NCBI RefSeq assembly: GCF_018200035.1
Contig: NZ_CP073581.1
Location: forward strand, 3,220,501 to 3,284,500
DNA length: 64,000 nt
Direction: 5' to 3'
From: Sulfitobacter albidus
Lineage (GTDB): Bacteria; Pseudomonadota; Alphaproteobacteria; Rhodobacterales; Rhodobacteraceae
Shown here: positions 16,834 through 27,368 of the stretch, in pieces
Position numbering within the stretch: position 1 is the first letter of the stretch
Layout: every line of letters starts with the position of its first letter
Translations under genes and position numbers: made by a program
The notes under the pieces: generated by a model
Told to the model about the DNA's origin: nothing
Database searches by the model: none
What the model saw: the letters and a program-made list of their open reading frames with translations, nothing else

Positions 16834-18876
16834 ATGCCCGCCGCCGACGCGCTGCTGAAAGATATCTTTGGATTTGATGGCTTCCGCCCCGGGCAGGAAG
16901 AGATCGTGCAAGCCGTGACCGCAGGCGAGAACGTGCTGGCGATCATGCCAACGGGGGGTGGAAAATCCCTGTGCTTTCAATTGCCTGCCTTGATGCGGGA
17001 GGGGGTCACGGTGGTAATCTCACCGTTGATTGCGTTGATGCGCGATCAGGTGCGGGCCTTGCAGGAAGTGGGCGTGGGCGCGGGCGCACTGACCTCTGGC
17101 AACACGCCCGAGGAGACGGATGCCGTGTGGGAGGGGCTGGAGGCGGGCACGCTGAAGCTGTTGTACATGGCGCCCGAACGGCTCGCCTCGGGGGCGGCGA
17201 TGGGGATGTTGCGGCGCGTGGGGGTGCGGCTGATTGCCGTGGATGAGGCGCATTGCGTGAGCCAGTGGGGCCATGATTTCCGCCCCGATTACCTGCGCAT
17301 CGGCGAGCTGCGGCGCACGCTTGACGTGCCATTGGCGGCGTTCACCGCCACGGCGGATGCGGAGACGCAGGCCGAGATCGTGCAAAAACTGTTTGACGGG
17401 CAGGCGCCGCGGGCCTTTCTACGCGGCTTTGACCGGCCCAACATTCATCTGATGTTTGCGGCCAAGAACGCTCCGCGGGCGCAGATCCTGAACTTTGCCG
17501 CCGCGCGGCGCGGGCAATCGGGGATCGTCTATTGTGGCACGCGGGCCAAGACCGAAGGGCTGAGCCGCGCGCTCAACGAGGCGGGGCAGACCGCGATCCA
17601 CTATCACGGCGGCATGGATCCGGAGGATCGGCGCATCGCCGAGACACGGTTTCAACGCGAGGACGGGTTGATCGTCTGCGCCACGGTGGCGTTCGGCATG
17701 GGCGTCGACAAGCCAGACATTCGCTGGGTCGCGCATGCCGATCTGCCCAAGAGCATCGAGGCCTATTATCAGGAAATCGGCCGCGCGGGCCGCGACGGCG
17801 CACCCGCCGAGACGTTGACGCTGTACGGTCCCGAGGACATTCGCCTGCGGCGCAACCAGATCGACGAGGGGCTTGCCCCGTCCGAGCGGCGGGCGGCGGA
17901 TCACGGGCGGCTCAATGCCTTGCTGGGGCTGGCGGAGGCACTGAACTGTCGGCGGCAGAGCCTGTTGGGCTATTTCGGCGAGACGGAGATCACCTGCGGC
18001 AACTGCGATCTGTGCGACACCCCCGCCGATACGTTTGACGGCACCACGGCGGTGCGCAAGGCTTTGTCGGCGATGCTGCGCACCGAGGAATGGTTTGGCG
18101 CGGGGCATCTGATCGATATTCTGCTGGGCGCCGATACGGACAAGATCCGTCAGCGGGGGCACGACGGGCTGCCGACCTATGGCGTCGGCAAGGAATATTC
18201 CAAGCCGCAGTGGCAGGCGATTTTCCGGCAGATGATGGGGCATGATCTGGTGCGTCCCGATCCCGAACGCCACGGCGCATTGCGCATGACCGATGCGGCA
18301 TTGCCGATCCTGCGCGATGAGACGTCGATCACGCTGCGGCGCGACACGATCAAGGCGGCGGCGGTGCGGCGCCCGGCGGTCAAGGCGATGGTGAGCGAGG
18401 AGGACGCGCCATTGCTCTCGGCTCTCAAGGCCAAGCGGCGCGGTCTGGCGGAGGCGGCCAAAGTGCCGGCCTACGTGATCTTTACCGACCGCACGCTGAT
18501 CGAGATGGCCGAGCGGCGCCCGGCCACGCTGGACGATATGGCGGGGGTTGGCGGCGTTGGGGCAAAGAAGCTTGAGAAATACGGGCGCGCGTTTCTGGAC
18601 GTCATCAACGGCGCGTCCGAAGAGATGCACCCGCAGCGGCGCAAGCTGGCGGGGCGCGACGCAGGCGCCGTCTACGATCAGCTGATGGCCGCGCAGCAGG
18701 AGCTGTCGCGCGGGCCGATGGGTACGGACCGGTTGCTGAGCTGCACTGCCTCGCAGCTGGCGAAGGTGGCGCAACTGCGCGGTGCCGATGCGGGCGCGTT
18801 GGAGCGGGTGCTGGGCGAAAAGCACGCGGAACGATTTGGCGCGGCCTTTCTGGACGTGCTGCGCGCCGAGGACTAG
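16834..18876 (+). CDS. recQ: ATP-dependent DNA helicase RecQ
   Basis: 680 residues. A 3'-5' superfamily 2 helicase for recombination and fork repair. In order: Walker A IMPTGGGKSLCFQLPA (about residues 38-53), motif II VDEAHCVSQWGHDFRPDY, motif III FTATAD, motif VI YYQEIGRAGRDG, then the RecQ zinc-binding region CRRQSLLGYFGE with CGNCDLC, an RQC winged-helix segment, and a C-terminal HRDC domain. I start it at ATG 16834 (MPAADALLKDIFGF); a TTG two codons earlier is possible. Confidence 0.96.
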   Translation: MPAADALLKDIFGFDGFRPGQEEIVQAVTAGENVLAIMPTGGGKSLCFQLPALMREGVTVVISPLIALMRDQVRALQEVGVGAGALTSGNTPEETDAVWEGLEAGTLKLLYMAPERLASGAAMGMLRRVGVRLIAVDEAHCVSQWGHDFRPDYLRIGELRRTLDVPLAAFTATADAETQAEIVQKLFDGQAPRAFLRGFDRPNIHLMFAAKNAPRAQILNFAAARRGQSGIVYCGTRAKTEGLSRALNEAGQTAIHYHGGMDPEDRRIAETRFQREDGLIVCATVAFGMGVDKPDIRWVAHADLPKSIEAYYQEIGRAGRDGAPAETLTLYGPEDIRLRRNQIDEGLAPSERRAADHGRLNALLGLAEALNCRRQSLLGYFGETEITCGNCDLCDTPADTFDGTTAVRKALSAMLRTEEWFGAGHLIDILLGADTDKIRQRGHDGLPTYGVGKEYSKPQWQAIFRQMMGHDLVRPDPERHGALRMTDAALPILRDETSITLRRDTIKAAAVRRPAVKAMVSEEDAPLLSALKAKRRGLAEAAKVPAYVIFTDRTLIEMAERRPATLDDMAGVGGVGAKKLEKYGRAFLDVINGASEEMHPQRRKLAGRDAGAVYDQLMAAQQELSRGPMGTDRLLSCTASQLAKVAQLRGADAGALERVLGEKHAERFGAAFLDVLRAED

Positions 18877-18906
18877 GTAGAGCGCAACAGCCACAGGAGA
18901 CCCCCC

Positions 18907-19686
18907 ATGCTCGTCGTGATTTCCCCCGCAAAACGGCTCGACTGGGCCGAGCGTTCGGTCGAGACGACCGCGCCCGCCTACGCCGAGGACGCGATGCGTC
19001 TGACCCGCACGGCGCGCAACCTCACGCTGGGGGATCTGAAATCGCTGATGGGGTTGAGCGATGATCTGGCGCGACTGAACCGGGATCGGTTCAAGGCCTA
19101 TGAGGCGGAGCCGTCTGCGGATCTGACGCGCCCTGCAGCACTCGCGTTTGCGGGTGATACCTATCAGGGTCTGGAGGCGGCGACGCTGGACGGTGACGAA
19201 ATGGCGTTTGCGCAGGATCATCTGCGGATCCTGTCGGGGCTGTACGGGCTGCTGCGCCCGCTGGATGCGATCCAGCCCTACCGGCTGGAGATGGGCAGCA
19301 AGCTGAAGACCCGGCGGGGCAAGAACCTGTATGACTATTGGGGCAGCGAACTGGCCAAGGGGCTGAATGCGCAGGCCGAGGCCACGGGCAGCGAGACGTT
19401 GGTGAATTGCGCAAGCCAGGAGTATTTTGGCGCGGTCGATCTCAAGGCGCTGAAGCTGCGGGTGGTGACGCCGCAGTTCATGGAGGACAAGGACGACGGC
19501 AAGGGCCCGCGCATCGTGAGCTTTTTTGCCAAGCGCGCGCGGGGGGCGATGGCGCGGTTTATCGTGCAGAACCGGATCGACAGCGATGCGGGGCTGCTGG
19601 AATTCGATCTGGGCGGCTATGCCCATGCGCCGGAGCTGTCAAAACCTGACGCGCCGGTATTTCTGCGGCCCTACCCGGCCTCCTGA
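18907..19686 (+). CDS. yaaA: Peroxide stress protein YaaA
   Basis: 259 residues of the YaaA/DUF328 family, cytosolic proteins that protect against oxidative DNA damage by limiting free iron (shown in E. coli). Family blocks present are [59 protein letters not shown], and [16 protein letters not shown] clear Shine-Dalgarno (AGGAGA) precedes the ATG. It follows recQ by 30 bases and may be co-transcribed with it. The end overlaps the convergent histidine kinase gene by 16 bases. Confidence 0.92.
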   Translation: MLVVISPAKRLDWAERSVETTAPAYAEDAMRLTRTARNLTLGDLKSLMGLSDDLARLNRDRFKAYEAEPSADLTRPAALAFAGDTYQGLEAATLDGDEMAFAQDHLRILSGLYGLLRPLDAIQPYRLEMGSKLKTRRGKNLYDYWGSELAKGLNAQAEATGSETLVNCASQEYFGAVDLKALKLRVVTPQFMEDKDDGKGPRIVSFFAKRARGAMARFIVQNRIDSDAGLLEFDLGGYAHAPELSKPDAPVFLRPYPAS

Positions 19687-21818
19687 GCGGGGAGGAGGTC
19701 GCGGGTGCCTTCGGGGCGGGCGCGGCGGACGTGATCGAGGATTTCATCGCGTTTGAGCGGTTTGGTCAGGTAGTGATCCAGCCCGGCCTTTAGAATGGAT
19801 TTGTCGTCGTCGGGCAGTGCGTGCGCGGTCATGGCGACGATGGGGGTGTGTTTTCCGGTCTGACGTTCGATCTTGCGGATTTCCTGCGTGGCCTGTTTGC
19901 CATCCATACCGGGCATCGAGATGTCCATGAACACCAGATCGGGGCGGAAGGTTTTGTACAGCTCAACCGCTTCGGCACCGTTGGCGGCCATCTCAAGCTC
20001 GATATCATAGGCGGCGATCATCTTGCTGAACACAAGCTGGTTGGTGCGGTTATCCTCGGCGGCCAGCACGCGCATGCGCCGCGGGGGCGCGCTGCTGGGT
20101 CCGCGCGGGGAGAGTTGTTCGAGCGTATCGAAAAGCACTTGACGCGGCAGCGGTTTTTGCAGGGCGTGCGACAGGGCGGCGGCGCGCAGATCCTCCTTGA
20201 TCCCGGCAAGATTGGCGGTGATCAAAACCACGGGCGCGGCGTCGTGAAACGCCTCCGCGAGTGCGAGACCGTCGAGATGCGGCAGCTTGTGCTCGGTCAG
20301 GATGAGGTCGTAGTCGGTGGGATCAAGGGCCAGCGCGTCGGCGCTGTCGCAGACGCCGGTGACATCAATGCGCAGCTGCGCCAACTGACGGCTCAGGATC
20401 TCGCGGTTGGCGGCGATGTCGTCGACGATCAGCACGCGGCGCAGCCCTTCGGGGAGTTCGGGGTAGGTGACGTTGAGCGGGCCATCCGCCGCCAGCTCAA
20501 GTCGGAAGCCAAAGCAGGAGCCCGCGCCCTCCTCGGACGTGACCCAGATCTCGCCTTTCATCATCTCGACAAGCCGTTTCGTGATCGCGAGGCCAAGGCC
20601 GGTGCCGTCAAACTGGCGGTTGCGTTCGTTTTCGACCTGATTGAATTCGCCAAAGATATGCTGCGTCATATGCGCGGGAATGCCGATGCCGGTATCCTCG
20701 ACCGCCACATGCACGGCGATGGTATCTGTCTGCGGATTTGTCACGCCGGTGATGCGCACCATCACGTGCCCTTCGGTGGTGAACTTTACCGCGTTGCCGA
20801 TGAGGTTCGTCAGCACCTGCCGGATGCGGCCCGCATCGCCGCACATGCGCGTGGGCAGGAACAGATCGTAGTCCAGCAACAGATCCAGCCCCTTTTCGCG
20901 GGCCATGGGTTGCAGGAGCATAATGACCTCCTGACAGGCGCGTTCCAGATCGAAGGGGTCTGAATTGAGATCGAGCTTGCCCGCCTCGATCTTGGAGTAG
21001 TCGAGCACGTCGTTGATGATGACCAGCAGCGCCTCACCGGAATTGCGGATCGTCTGCACGAACAGGCGCTGTTCTTCGTCGAGCGTGGTGTCGCGCAACA
21101 GATCGGCCATGCCGACGACGCCGTTCATCGGCGTGCGGATCTCGTGGCTCATGTTGGCGAGGAAGGCCGATTTAGCGCGGTTTGCGGCTTCGGCGGCTTC
21201 CTGCGCGGCCTTCAGCTCGCGTTGGTAGGTGATGCTTTCGGTGATATCGAGGCCAAGCGAGACCATGTCCCCGCCCGGCCCGCGCTGATCGACCAGCTTG
21301 ATATAGTTGCCGTTCCACAGCTGAATCACTTCCGATGGCGGGCTACGCTCCTGAAAGCGGGCGAGCATACGGCGCCGCCAGCTGGTCGCCTCCTCCCCGC
21401 CCAGATCGACGATGCCCTCGTCGGTCATCGCCTGAAGGATGGTGACGTAGTTCACACCGGGCCGGATCATTTCCAGCCCGTCAAAGATCGCAAGATAGGA
21501 CTGGTTTGCCATGATGAGGTGATTGTCGCTGTCAAAGAAGGCGAAACCGTCGCGAATCGTCTCGATGGAGTGCCACAGGCGGCGCTCGACCAGCGCGATC
21601 TTCTCCTGTGCGGCGCTGAGATCGGATTTAACCTTTTGGTTCTCGCCGCGGATCGATTCGACCAATGCGCGGGTATCGACGATTTCATCGGAGAGTTCGC
21701 GCGTGCGTCCGCCAAGCTTGCGATTGGCGGCAAAAAGCTCTGCTTTCTTGAGTTCCAGCATCCGCTCCGCAGCAAGACGGCCGCGCCGCTCCTGCGTCAG
21801 TTTTTGCTGCAGACTCAT
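19671..21818 (-). CDS. Hybrid sensor histidine kinase with two receiver domains (one lacking the acceptor Asp)
   Basis: 715 residues without membrane segments. In order: N-terminal coiled coil (residues 1-80, rich in Q, E, K, R), a PAS domain ([20 protein letters not shown]), HisKA with the phospho-His at about His225 in [15 protein letters not shown], HATPase_c with [33 protein letters not shown] and [13 protein letters not shown], then two receivers. The first ([15 protein letters not shown]) has Glu where the phosphorylated Asp should be, in [13 protein letters not shown]. The second ([14 protein letters not shown]) has a normal Asp in [12 protein letters not shown]. No partner regulator gene is adjacent. 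Confidence 0.9.
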   Translation of the reverse strand: MSLQQKLTQERRGRLAAERMLELKKAELFAANRKLGGRTRELSDEIVDTRALVESIRGENQKVKSDLSAAQEKIALVERRLWHSIETIRDGFAFFDSDNHLIMANQSYLAIFDGLEMIRPGVNYVTILQAMTDEGIVDLGGEEATSWRRRMLARFQERSPPSEVIQLWNGNYIKLVDQRGPGGDMVSLGLDITESITYQRELKAAQEAAEAANRAKSAFLANMSHEIRTPMNGVVGMADLLRDTTLDEEQRLFVQTIRNSGEALLVIINDVLDYSKIEAGKLDLNSDPFDLERACQEVIMLLQPMAREKGLDLLLDYDLFLPTRMCGDAGRIRQVLTNLIGNAVKFTTEGHVMVRITGVTNPQTDTIAVHVAVEDTGIGIPAHMTQHIFGEFNQVENERNRQFDGTGLGLAITKRLVEMMKGEIWVTSEEGAGSCFGFRLELAADGPLNVTYPELPEGLRRVLIVDDIAANREILSRQLAQLRIDVTGVCDSADALALDPTDYDLILTEHKLPHLDGLALAEAFHDAAPVVLITANLAGIKEDLRAAALSHALQKPLPRQVLFDTLEQLSPRGPSSAPPRRMRVLAAEDNRTNQLVFSKMIAAYDIELEMAANGAEAVELYKTFRPDLVFMDISMPGMDGKQATQEIRKIERQTGKHTPIVAMTAHALPDDDKSILKAGLDHYLTKPLKRDEILDHVRRARPEGTRDLLPAQEAG

Positions 21819-21956
21819 TGCGTGGCTTACCTCCTGCGACGTCCCCTTCCTTTTGCCCGGCCAGAGTAAACAGGCGATTAAGTCGCGTGGCGCTTGCCCG
21901 AATGGGGCTTCGCGTGCCAGCCTTCAGAAGATCGGCACGCACGGGAGAGAGATGAT

Positions 21957-24900
21957 ATGGCGCGGGTTCACGGGATTGCGGCGGGTCTGATGGCCCGGGT
22001 TCTGATGGTCCTGTGCCTGACGGCCGGGGCGCTCTGGGCGCAGGATCCGCTGCCCGCCGAGCGTTATGTGCAAAGCCTTGATACGGATTTTCCGGGGGCT
22101 GATCTGGGTCCGTTGTTCGATACCTCGGCGGCGGCCTGCCAGCGGGCGTGCAGCGCACGGGCCGCATGTGCCGGGTATACGCATAACACCCGCTCGAACG
22201 CGTGCTTTCCCAAGGCGTCCGCGGATGTGGCGGCACCCTTTGTGGGGGCCGTTTCAGCGCGCAAGGTCGTGACCCCCGATGCGGCACAGACCCTTGCGCT
22301 GCTGCGCATCGCCGATCTGCCGCCGACACGGGCGGAGGACCTGGCGCAGGCGCGTGCGTTGGTCGGTACACTGGCACAACAGACCCCGGCGGGTGGCCTG
22401 CGGCTGGAGGACGTGTTGCGCGCCTATGAGGTCGCCCGCGCCGATGGGGTGCGCGACCGGATGCTGCTGCACGCAACGCAGGCGGTGGTCCTGCGTGACG
22501 CGAGCGCCGACTGGGCGCGGTTCGCGGAAATGGGCCTTCTGCCCGGCGAGGGTTTGCCGCGTGACCGTGCACGCATGCTGCGGCGCCAGACAGTGCCCGC
22601 TGCGCTGAACGCCTATCTGCGCGCGGAGGGGGTGCAGGCGCAGGCAGAAGCGCTCGATCTGCTGGCGCGTGCGTATGAGGCGAACGGGCGGGGGCGCGAG
22701 ATGATCGCCCCGCTGCGACTGGCTGAGCGCATCGCGCCGGGCGTGGGAACCGCGCGGGCGCTGGAGGCGGCGATTGCAAAATACGGCTTTAGGGTCGTCG
22801 ATACGCGAGTCGAATACGACAGTGCCCGTCCGCGCCTGTGCGCCGTGTTCTCGGAGCTGCTGGCGCCGCGCGGTACGGATTTTGCGCCCTACGTGCGGCT
22901 CAACGATCCGCGGCTGGTGGTGTCTGCGTCCGAGCGGGAATTGTGCATAGACGGCGTCACCCATGGCGCGCGCTATAGCGTGACGCTGCGGCGGGGGCTG
23001 CCTGCGGCGAGCGGGGAGGTGTTGCACCGCGACACGCCCGTGACGCTGTATGTGCGCGACCGCGCGCCCACGGTCCGCTTTGCCGGGCGGGCCTACGTGC
23101 TGCCGCGCGGCGGCGACGCGGCGCTGCCGGTCGAGACGGTGAACACCGATGCGGTGGAACTAGTGCTGCGCCGGATCAGCGACCGCAGCCTGCTGCGCGC
23201 CATGCAGGAAAGCTATTTCGGGCGCCCGCTGAGCAAGTATCAGGAGGACGCCTTTGCCGATACCATCGCGCAGGAAATCTGGCGCGGCACCGGAGACGTG
23301 CAGAACACGCTGAACGTGGCAATGACCACGCGGTTGCCACTGGCGGAGGCGCTGGCCGACCAGCCGCCCGGTATCTATGCGCTGAGTGCCGCCATCGCGG
23401 GGCAGGATCCCTACGATAGTCCCGCCGCGACGCAGTGGTTCATCCTCAGCGATCTGGGGATCAGCAGTCTGACCGGCACCGATGGGCTGCACGTGGGCGT
23501 GCGAGGGTTGGGTGATGCGCAGCCGCGCGCGGGGGTCACGGTGACGCTGATCAACCGTGCAAATGCGGTGCTGGGCACGGCGCAGACGGGCGCCGACGGG
23601 CGCGCGCATTTTGCCGCCGGCTTGATCCGGGGTGAGGGGGCGGCGGCACCTGCGCTGATCCTGGCCGATGCGGGCGGGGAGGACGCGGCCTTTCTGTCGC
23701 TGCGCGATCCGGCGTTCGATCTGTCCGACCGGGGCGTGGAGGGCCGCCCGCCCAGTCCGCCGATCGATACCTTTCTGACCACCGACCGCGGCGCCTACCG
23801 CCCCGGTGAGGTCATTCACGCGACGGCCCTGACCCGCGATGCAGCGGGGCGGGCGGTGAACGGTCTGCCGCTGGTGGCGGTGCTGACGCGTCCTGACGGG
23901 GTGGAGCATGCCCGCACGCTGAGCCAGAACGCGCGGGCGGGCGGCCATGTCTTTGCGCTGCCGCTCGATGCGCGGGTGCCGCGCGGGGCGTGGCGGCTGG
24001 ACATGATCGCCGATCCGGCGCTGGGGCCGCTCGCCTCGACCACGGTGCTGGTCGAGGACTTCCTGCCCGACCGCATTGCGTTCGAGATGTCGCTGCCCGA
24101 TGAGATGCGCCTGCAAGCAGGCCAGCGGGCCGGGGTCAAGGCGCGGTATCTCTTTGGCGCGCCGGGTGCGGATCTGCGGGTCGAGGGGGAGGTGCGGCTG
24201 CGCCTGCAACGACGGCTCGAGGCTTATCCGGGCGCATTCTTCGGCCGCCACGACGCGCAGTTCGACACGGCGACGGCGGCGATTGGCGCCACACAGACCG
24301 ATGCGCAGGGCCAAGCAATCGTTGATCTGCGCCTGCCACAGGTGACACCGCCGCCCGCGACGCCGCTTGAGGCCGTGGTGCGGCTGCGCGTGGCCGAAGG
24401 ATCGGGCCGCGCGGTGGAGCGCGAGCAGACGCGCGTGATCGTGCCGGACGGCCCGATGATCGGCATCCGCCCGGTGTTCGACGGGCCGTTGCCGCAGGGA
24501 GGCGAGGCGGCGTTTGAGCTGATCGCAACCGGCGGTGAGATGCCCGCGCAGGTGACCTTCAACCGGGTCGAGACGCGCTATCAGTGGTTCCGCAGCGGCG
24601 GGCGTTGGAGTTGGGAGCCGATCACCCGGCGCGTGCGTGTGCAGACCGATGAGGTGACGCTGTCCGGAGCGCCGGTGCCGCTGCGCCTGCCGACAGACTG
24701 GGGGCAATATGAGGTGGTCGTGCAAAGCGTGGCAGCGCCGCAAGTGGCAAGCTCGATCCTGTTTACTTCAGGCTGGGGGGGCGATGGCGCCCGTGATACG
24801 CCTGACGCGCTGCCGGTGACGCTTGACCGCGAAAGCTATGCCGTGGGGGAGACCGCGACAATGCGGTTCGAGGCGGAGGCGGACGGGGTCGCGCTGGTGT

Positions 24901-27368
24901 CGGTGCTGTCGAACCGGGTCATCGCGCAGCGCAGCGTGCCGGTGACGGCGGGCGATGTGGCGATCCCGCTGACAGTGACGCAGGAATGGGGCCACAGCGC
25001 CTATGTTACCGCCACGCTGATCACACCGATGGACCGGGCGGCGGGGCGCAATCCCGCGCGCCGTCTGGGGCTGGCCCATGTGCGGGTAGCACCCGTGGGC
25101 AAGGTGTTGGACGTGACGTTGGACGCGCCGGCGGAGGTTGACGGGCAGGCAGGCATCCTGCGTGTGCCGGTGCAGATCGACGGGATCGCGGCGGGGGAGA
25201 CTGCGCATCTCACACTCGCGGCAGTGGATGTGGGGATTTTGAACCTCACCGCATTCGAGCCCCCCGATCCGGGCGCGCATTACTTTGGTCAGCGCCGTTT
25301 GGGTGTCGGGATGCGCGACCTCTACGGGCGGCTGATCGACGGGCTGAACGGGGCGATGGGGCAGGTGCGGTCGGGCGGCGATGCCGTCACGGCACCGGGC
25401 GCGCAGGCACCCCCGCCGACCGAGGCGCTTATGGCGCGGTTTAGCGGGCCGGTCACAGTGGACGCGCAGGGCCGCGCGACGATCGAGATCGCGCGCCCGG
25501 CCTTCAACGGGACGATCCGCCTGATGGCGGTCGCGTGGAGCGACAGTGGCGTGGGCCATGCGGTAAGCGATGTGGTCGCGCGTGATCCGGTTGTGCTGAC
25601 CGCAAGCCTGCCGCGCCTGCTCGCGCCGGGGGATGAAAGCCGCCTGCTGCTGGAATTCACCCACACGCGGGGCGATACGGGGCCGATGGCGCTGCGGGTG
25701 CTGGCCGATGCAGGCGTGGCCGTCGGCGCCGTGCCCGAACGGATCGAGGTGCTGGCGGGCCAGACCGTGCGCGTGCCTGTGGATTTGCGCGGGCGCGAAC
25801 CCGGCGATCATGAGGTGATTGTCACGCTGACCCCGCCGGAGGGCGATCCGCTGACCCGCCGCTACACGCTGCCGGTGCGCAACAATGATCCGGCGACGGC
25901 GGTGACGCAACGATTTAGCCTTGGGGCGGGCGAAAGCTTTACCTTTGACAGCGCGGTCTTTGCCGATCTGAGGGCGGGCACGGCCTCGGCCACGCTGACG
26001 GCGGGTCCGTTGGCGCGGCTGGATGTGCCGGGGCTGCTGCGCCAGCTCGACCGCTACCCTTACGGCTGCTCGGAACAGGTGACATCGGCGGCGCTGCCGC
26101 TGCTGGCGATGGGCGATCTGGCGGGGCAAAGCGGGATCGACGCGCCCGCACGGCTGCGTGAGGCGGTGGACCTGCTGGCCGCGCGGCAGTCGGGCAACGG
26201 CGGATTTGGCCTGTGGGGGGCAGGATCGGGGAACCTGTGGCTCGATGCCTATGTCACCGATTTTCTGACCCGCGCGGCGGACGGTGGCGTGAGCGTGCCC
26301 GCGCGCGTGCGCAGTCGGGCGCTGGATAACCTGCGCAACGGCGTGAATTTTGCGCCGGACTTTGATCTGGGCGGCGAAGGGATCGCCTATGCGTTGCTGG
26401 TCCTCGCGCGGGCGGGTGCAGCGCAGATCGGGGATCTGCGCTACTACGCCGATGCGAAGGCCACGCAATTCGCCACGCCGATGGCAGCAGCGCAGCTGGG
26501 CGCGGCGCTGGCATCCTACGGGGATCCGACGCGGGCGGATGCGATGTTTACGCGGGCGGCGTCGTTGCTGGCGCGGCGCGGGGATCCGTCCCGCTGGCGC
26601 GATGACTTCGGCAGCGATCTGCGCGACCGGGCGGCGGTGCTGCATCTCGCGGCGGAAGCGGGAAGCGAGGCGGTCGACCGCGACGCGCTGGCCGGGGATC
26701 TGGGCCGCGTGACGCGGGCCTTGTCCACGCAGGAGGCCGCCCATGTGGCGCTGGCCGCGCGGGCATTGCAGGGGGCGCCCAGTGATCTGCGCCTTGATGG
26801 CGCCCCGGTGCAGGGCACGGCGATCAAGATCCTGCGCGACACCGCGCCGCAAAGCCACAGGCTTACCAACGCGGGCGACACCCCTGTCGATGTGACCGTC
26901 ACCACCCTTGGCGTGCCGGAGGTGCCGCCAGAGGCGGGCGGGACGGGGTATGCCCTGCGCCGAACGCTCTATACCCTGCAGGGAGAGCCTGTCAGCGGCC
27001 CGGTCCCTTCGGGCGCGCGGCTGATCGTGGTGCTGGATCTGCAACCCTTCGAGAGCACCGGCGCGCGATTGATGATCGACGACCCCCTGCCCGGCGGCTT
27101 TGAGATCGACAATCCGAACCTGTTGCGGTCGGGCGATATTGCGCAATTCGACTGGATCACAGCCGCCACCCCGCGCCACGTGGAGTTCCGTGCTGACCGG
27201 TTCCTTGCGGCGATTGACCGGCGCGATGCCGACCCGGTGCAGCTGGCCTATGTCGTGCGCGCGGTGACGCCGGGCAGCTACCATCACCCGGCGGCGCTGG
27301 TCACCGACATGTACCGGCCGGCCTCGCGCGCCACGACAGGCACCGGGCGGGTCATCGTGACACCGTGA
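21957..27368 (+). CDS. Alpha-2-macroglobulin family protein (YfhM type) with N-terminal PAN/Apple-like domain
   Basis: 1803 residues. Bacterial A2M proteins trap proteases in the periplasm through an internal thioester. A Sec signal peptide ends in AGALWAQ without a lipobox. Next comes a cysteine-rich PAN-like segment (CQRACSARAACAGY), then macroglobulin domains including VETVNTDAVELVLRRIS and TDRGAYRPGEVIHATALTRD, and the A2M segment with PAFNGTIRLMAVAWSD. The thioester motif CSEQ in YPYGCSEQVTSAALPLLAM lies near residue 1370, followed by the helical TED repeats (RQSGNGGFGLWG). ATG 21957 has GGAGAGA upstream. pbpC overlaps its end by four bases, the classic A2M-PBP1c pairing. Confidence 0.92.
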   Translation: MARVHGIAAGLMARVLMVLCLTAGALWAQDPLPAERYVQSLDTDFPGADLGPLFDTSAAACQRACSARAACAGYTHNTRSNACFPKASADVAAPFVGAVSARKVVTPDAAQTLALLRIADLPPTRAEDLAQARALVGTLAQQTPAGGLRLEDVLRAYEVARADGVRDRMLLHATQAVVLRDASADWARFAEMGLLPGEGLPRDRARMLRRQTVPAALNAYLRAEGVQAQAEALDLLARAYEANGRGREMIAPLRLAERIAPGVGTARALEAAIAKYGFRVVDTRVEYDSARPRLCAVFSELLAPRGTDFAPYVRLNDPRLVVSASERELCIDGVTHGARYSVTLRRGLPAASGEVLHRDTPVTLYVRDRAPTVRFAGRAYVLPRGGDAALPVETVNTDAVELVLRRISDRSLLRAMQESYFGRPLSKYQEDAFADTIAQEIWRGTGDVQNTLNVAMTTRLPLAEALADQPPGIYALSAAIAGQDPYDSPAATQWFILSDLGISSLTGTDGLHVGVRGLGDAQPRAGVTVTLINRANAVLGTAQTGADGRAHFAAGLIRGEGAAAPALILADAGGEDAAFLSLRDPAFDLSDRGVEGRPPSPPIDTFLTTDRGAYRPGEVIHATALTRDAAGRAVNGLPLVAVLTRPDGVEHARTLSQNARAGGHVFALPLDARVPRGAWRLDMIADPALGPLASTTVLVEDFLPDRIAFEMSLPDEMRLQAGQRAGVKARYLFGAPGADLRVEGEVRLRLQRRLEAYPGAFFGRHDAQFDTATAAIGATQTDAQGQAIVDLRLPQVTPPPATPLEAVVRLRVAEGSGRAVEREQTRVIVPDGPMIGIRPVFDGPLPQGGEAAFELIATGGEMPAQVTFNRVETRYQWFRSGGRWSWEPITRRVRVQTDEVTLSGAPVPLRLPTDWGQYEVVVQSVAAPQVASSILFTSGWGGDGARDTPDALPVTLDRESYAVGETATMRFEAEADGVALVSVLSNRVIAQRSVPVTAGDVAIPLTVTQEWGHSAYVTATLITPMDRAAGRNPARRLGLAHVRVAPVGKVLDVTLDAPAEVDGQAGILRVPVQIDGIAAGETAHLTLAAVDVGILNLTAFEPPDPGAHYFGQRRLGVGMRDLYGRLIDGLNGAMGQVRSGGDAVTAPGAQAPPPTEALMARFSGPVTVDAQGRATIEIARPAFNGTIRLMAVAWSDSGVGHAVSDVVARDPVVLTASLPRLLAPGDESRLLLEFTHTRGDTGPMALRVLADAGVAVGAVPERIEVLAGQTVRVPVDLRGREPGDHEVIVTLTPPEGDPLTRRYTLPVRNNDPATAVTQRFSLGAGESFTFDSAVFADLRAGTASATLTAGPLARLDVPGLLRQLDRYPYGCSEQVTSAALPLLAMGDLAGQSGIDAPARLREAVDLLAARQSGNGGFGLWGAGSGNLWLDAYVTDFLTRAADGGVSVPARVRSRALDNLRNGVNFAPDFDLGGEGIAYALLVLARAGAAQIGDLRYYADAKATQFATPMAAAQLGAALASYGDPTRADAMFTRAASLLARRGDPSRWRDDFGSDLRDRAAVLHLAAEAGSEAVDRDALAGDLGRVTRALSTQEAAHVALAARALQGAPSDLRLDGAPVQGTAIKILRDTAPQSHRLTNAGDTPVDVTVTTLGVPEVPPEAGGTGYALRRTLYTLQGEPVSGPVPSGARLIVVLDLQPFESTGARLMIDDPLPGGFEIDNPNLLRSGDIAQFDWITAATPRHVEFRADRFLAAIDRRDADPVQLAYVVRAVTPGSYHHPAALVTDMYRPASRATTGTGRVIVTP

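Noticed and set aside
17419..19626. 735-codon minus-strand frame across recQ and yaaA
   Set aside because: Spans two intact sense genes and has no recognisable motif or ribosome site.
24768..27287. 839-codon minus-strand frame antisense to the alpha-2-macroglobulin gene
   Set aside because: Rich in Arg, His, Gln and Pro with no domain pattern; a shadow of the GC-rich sense gene.
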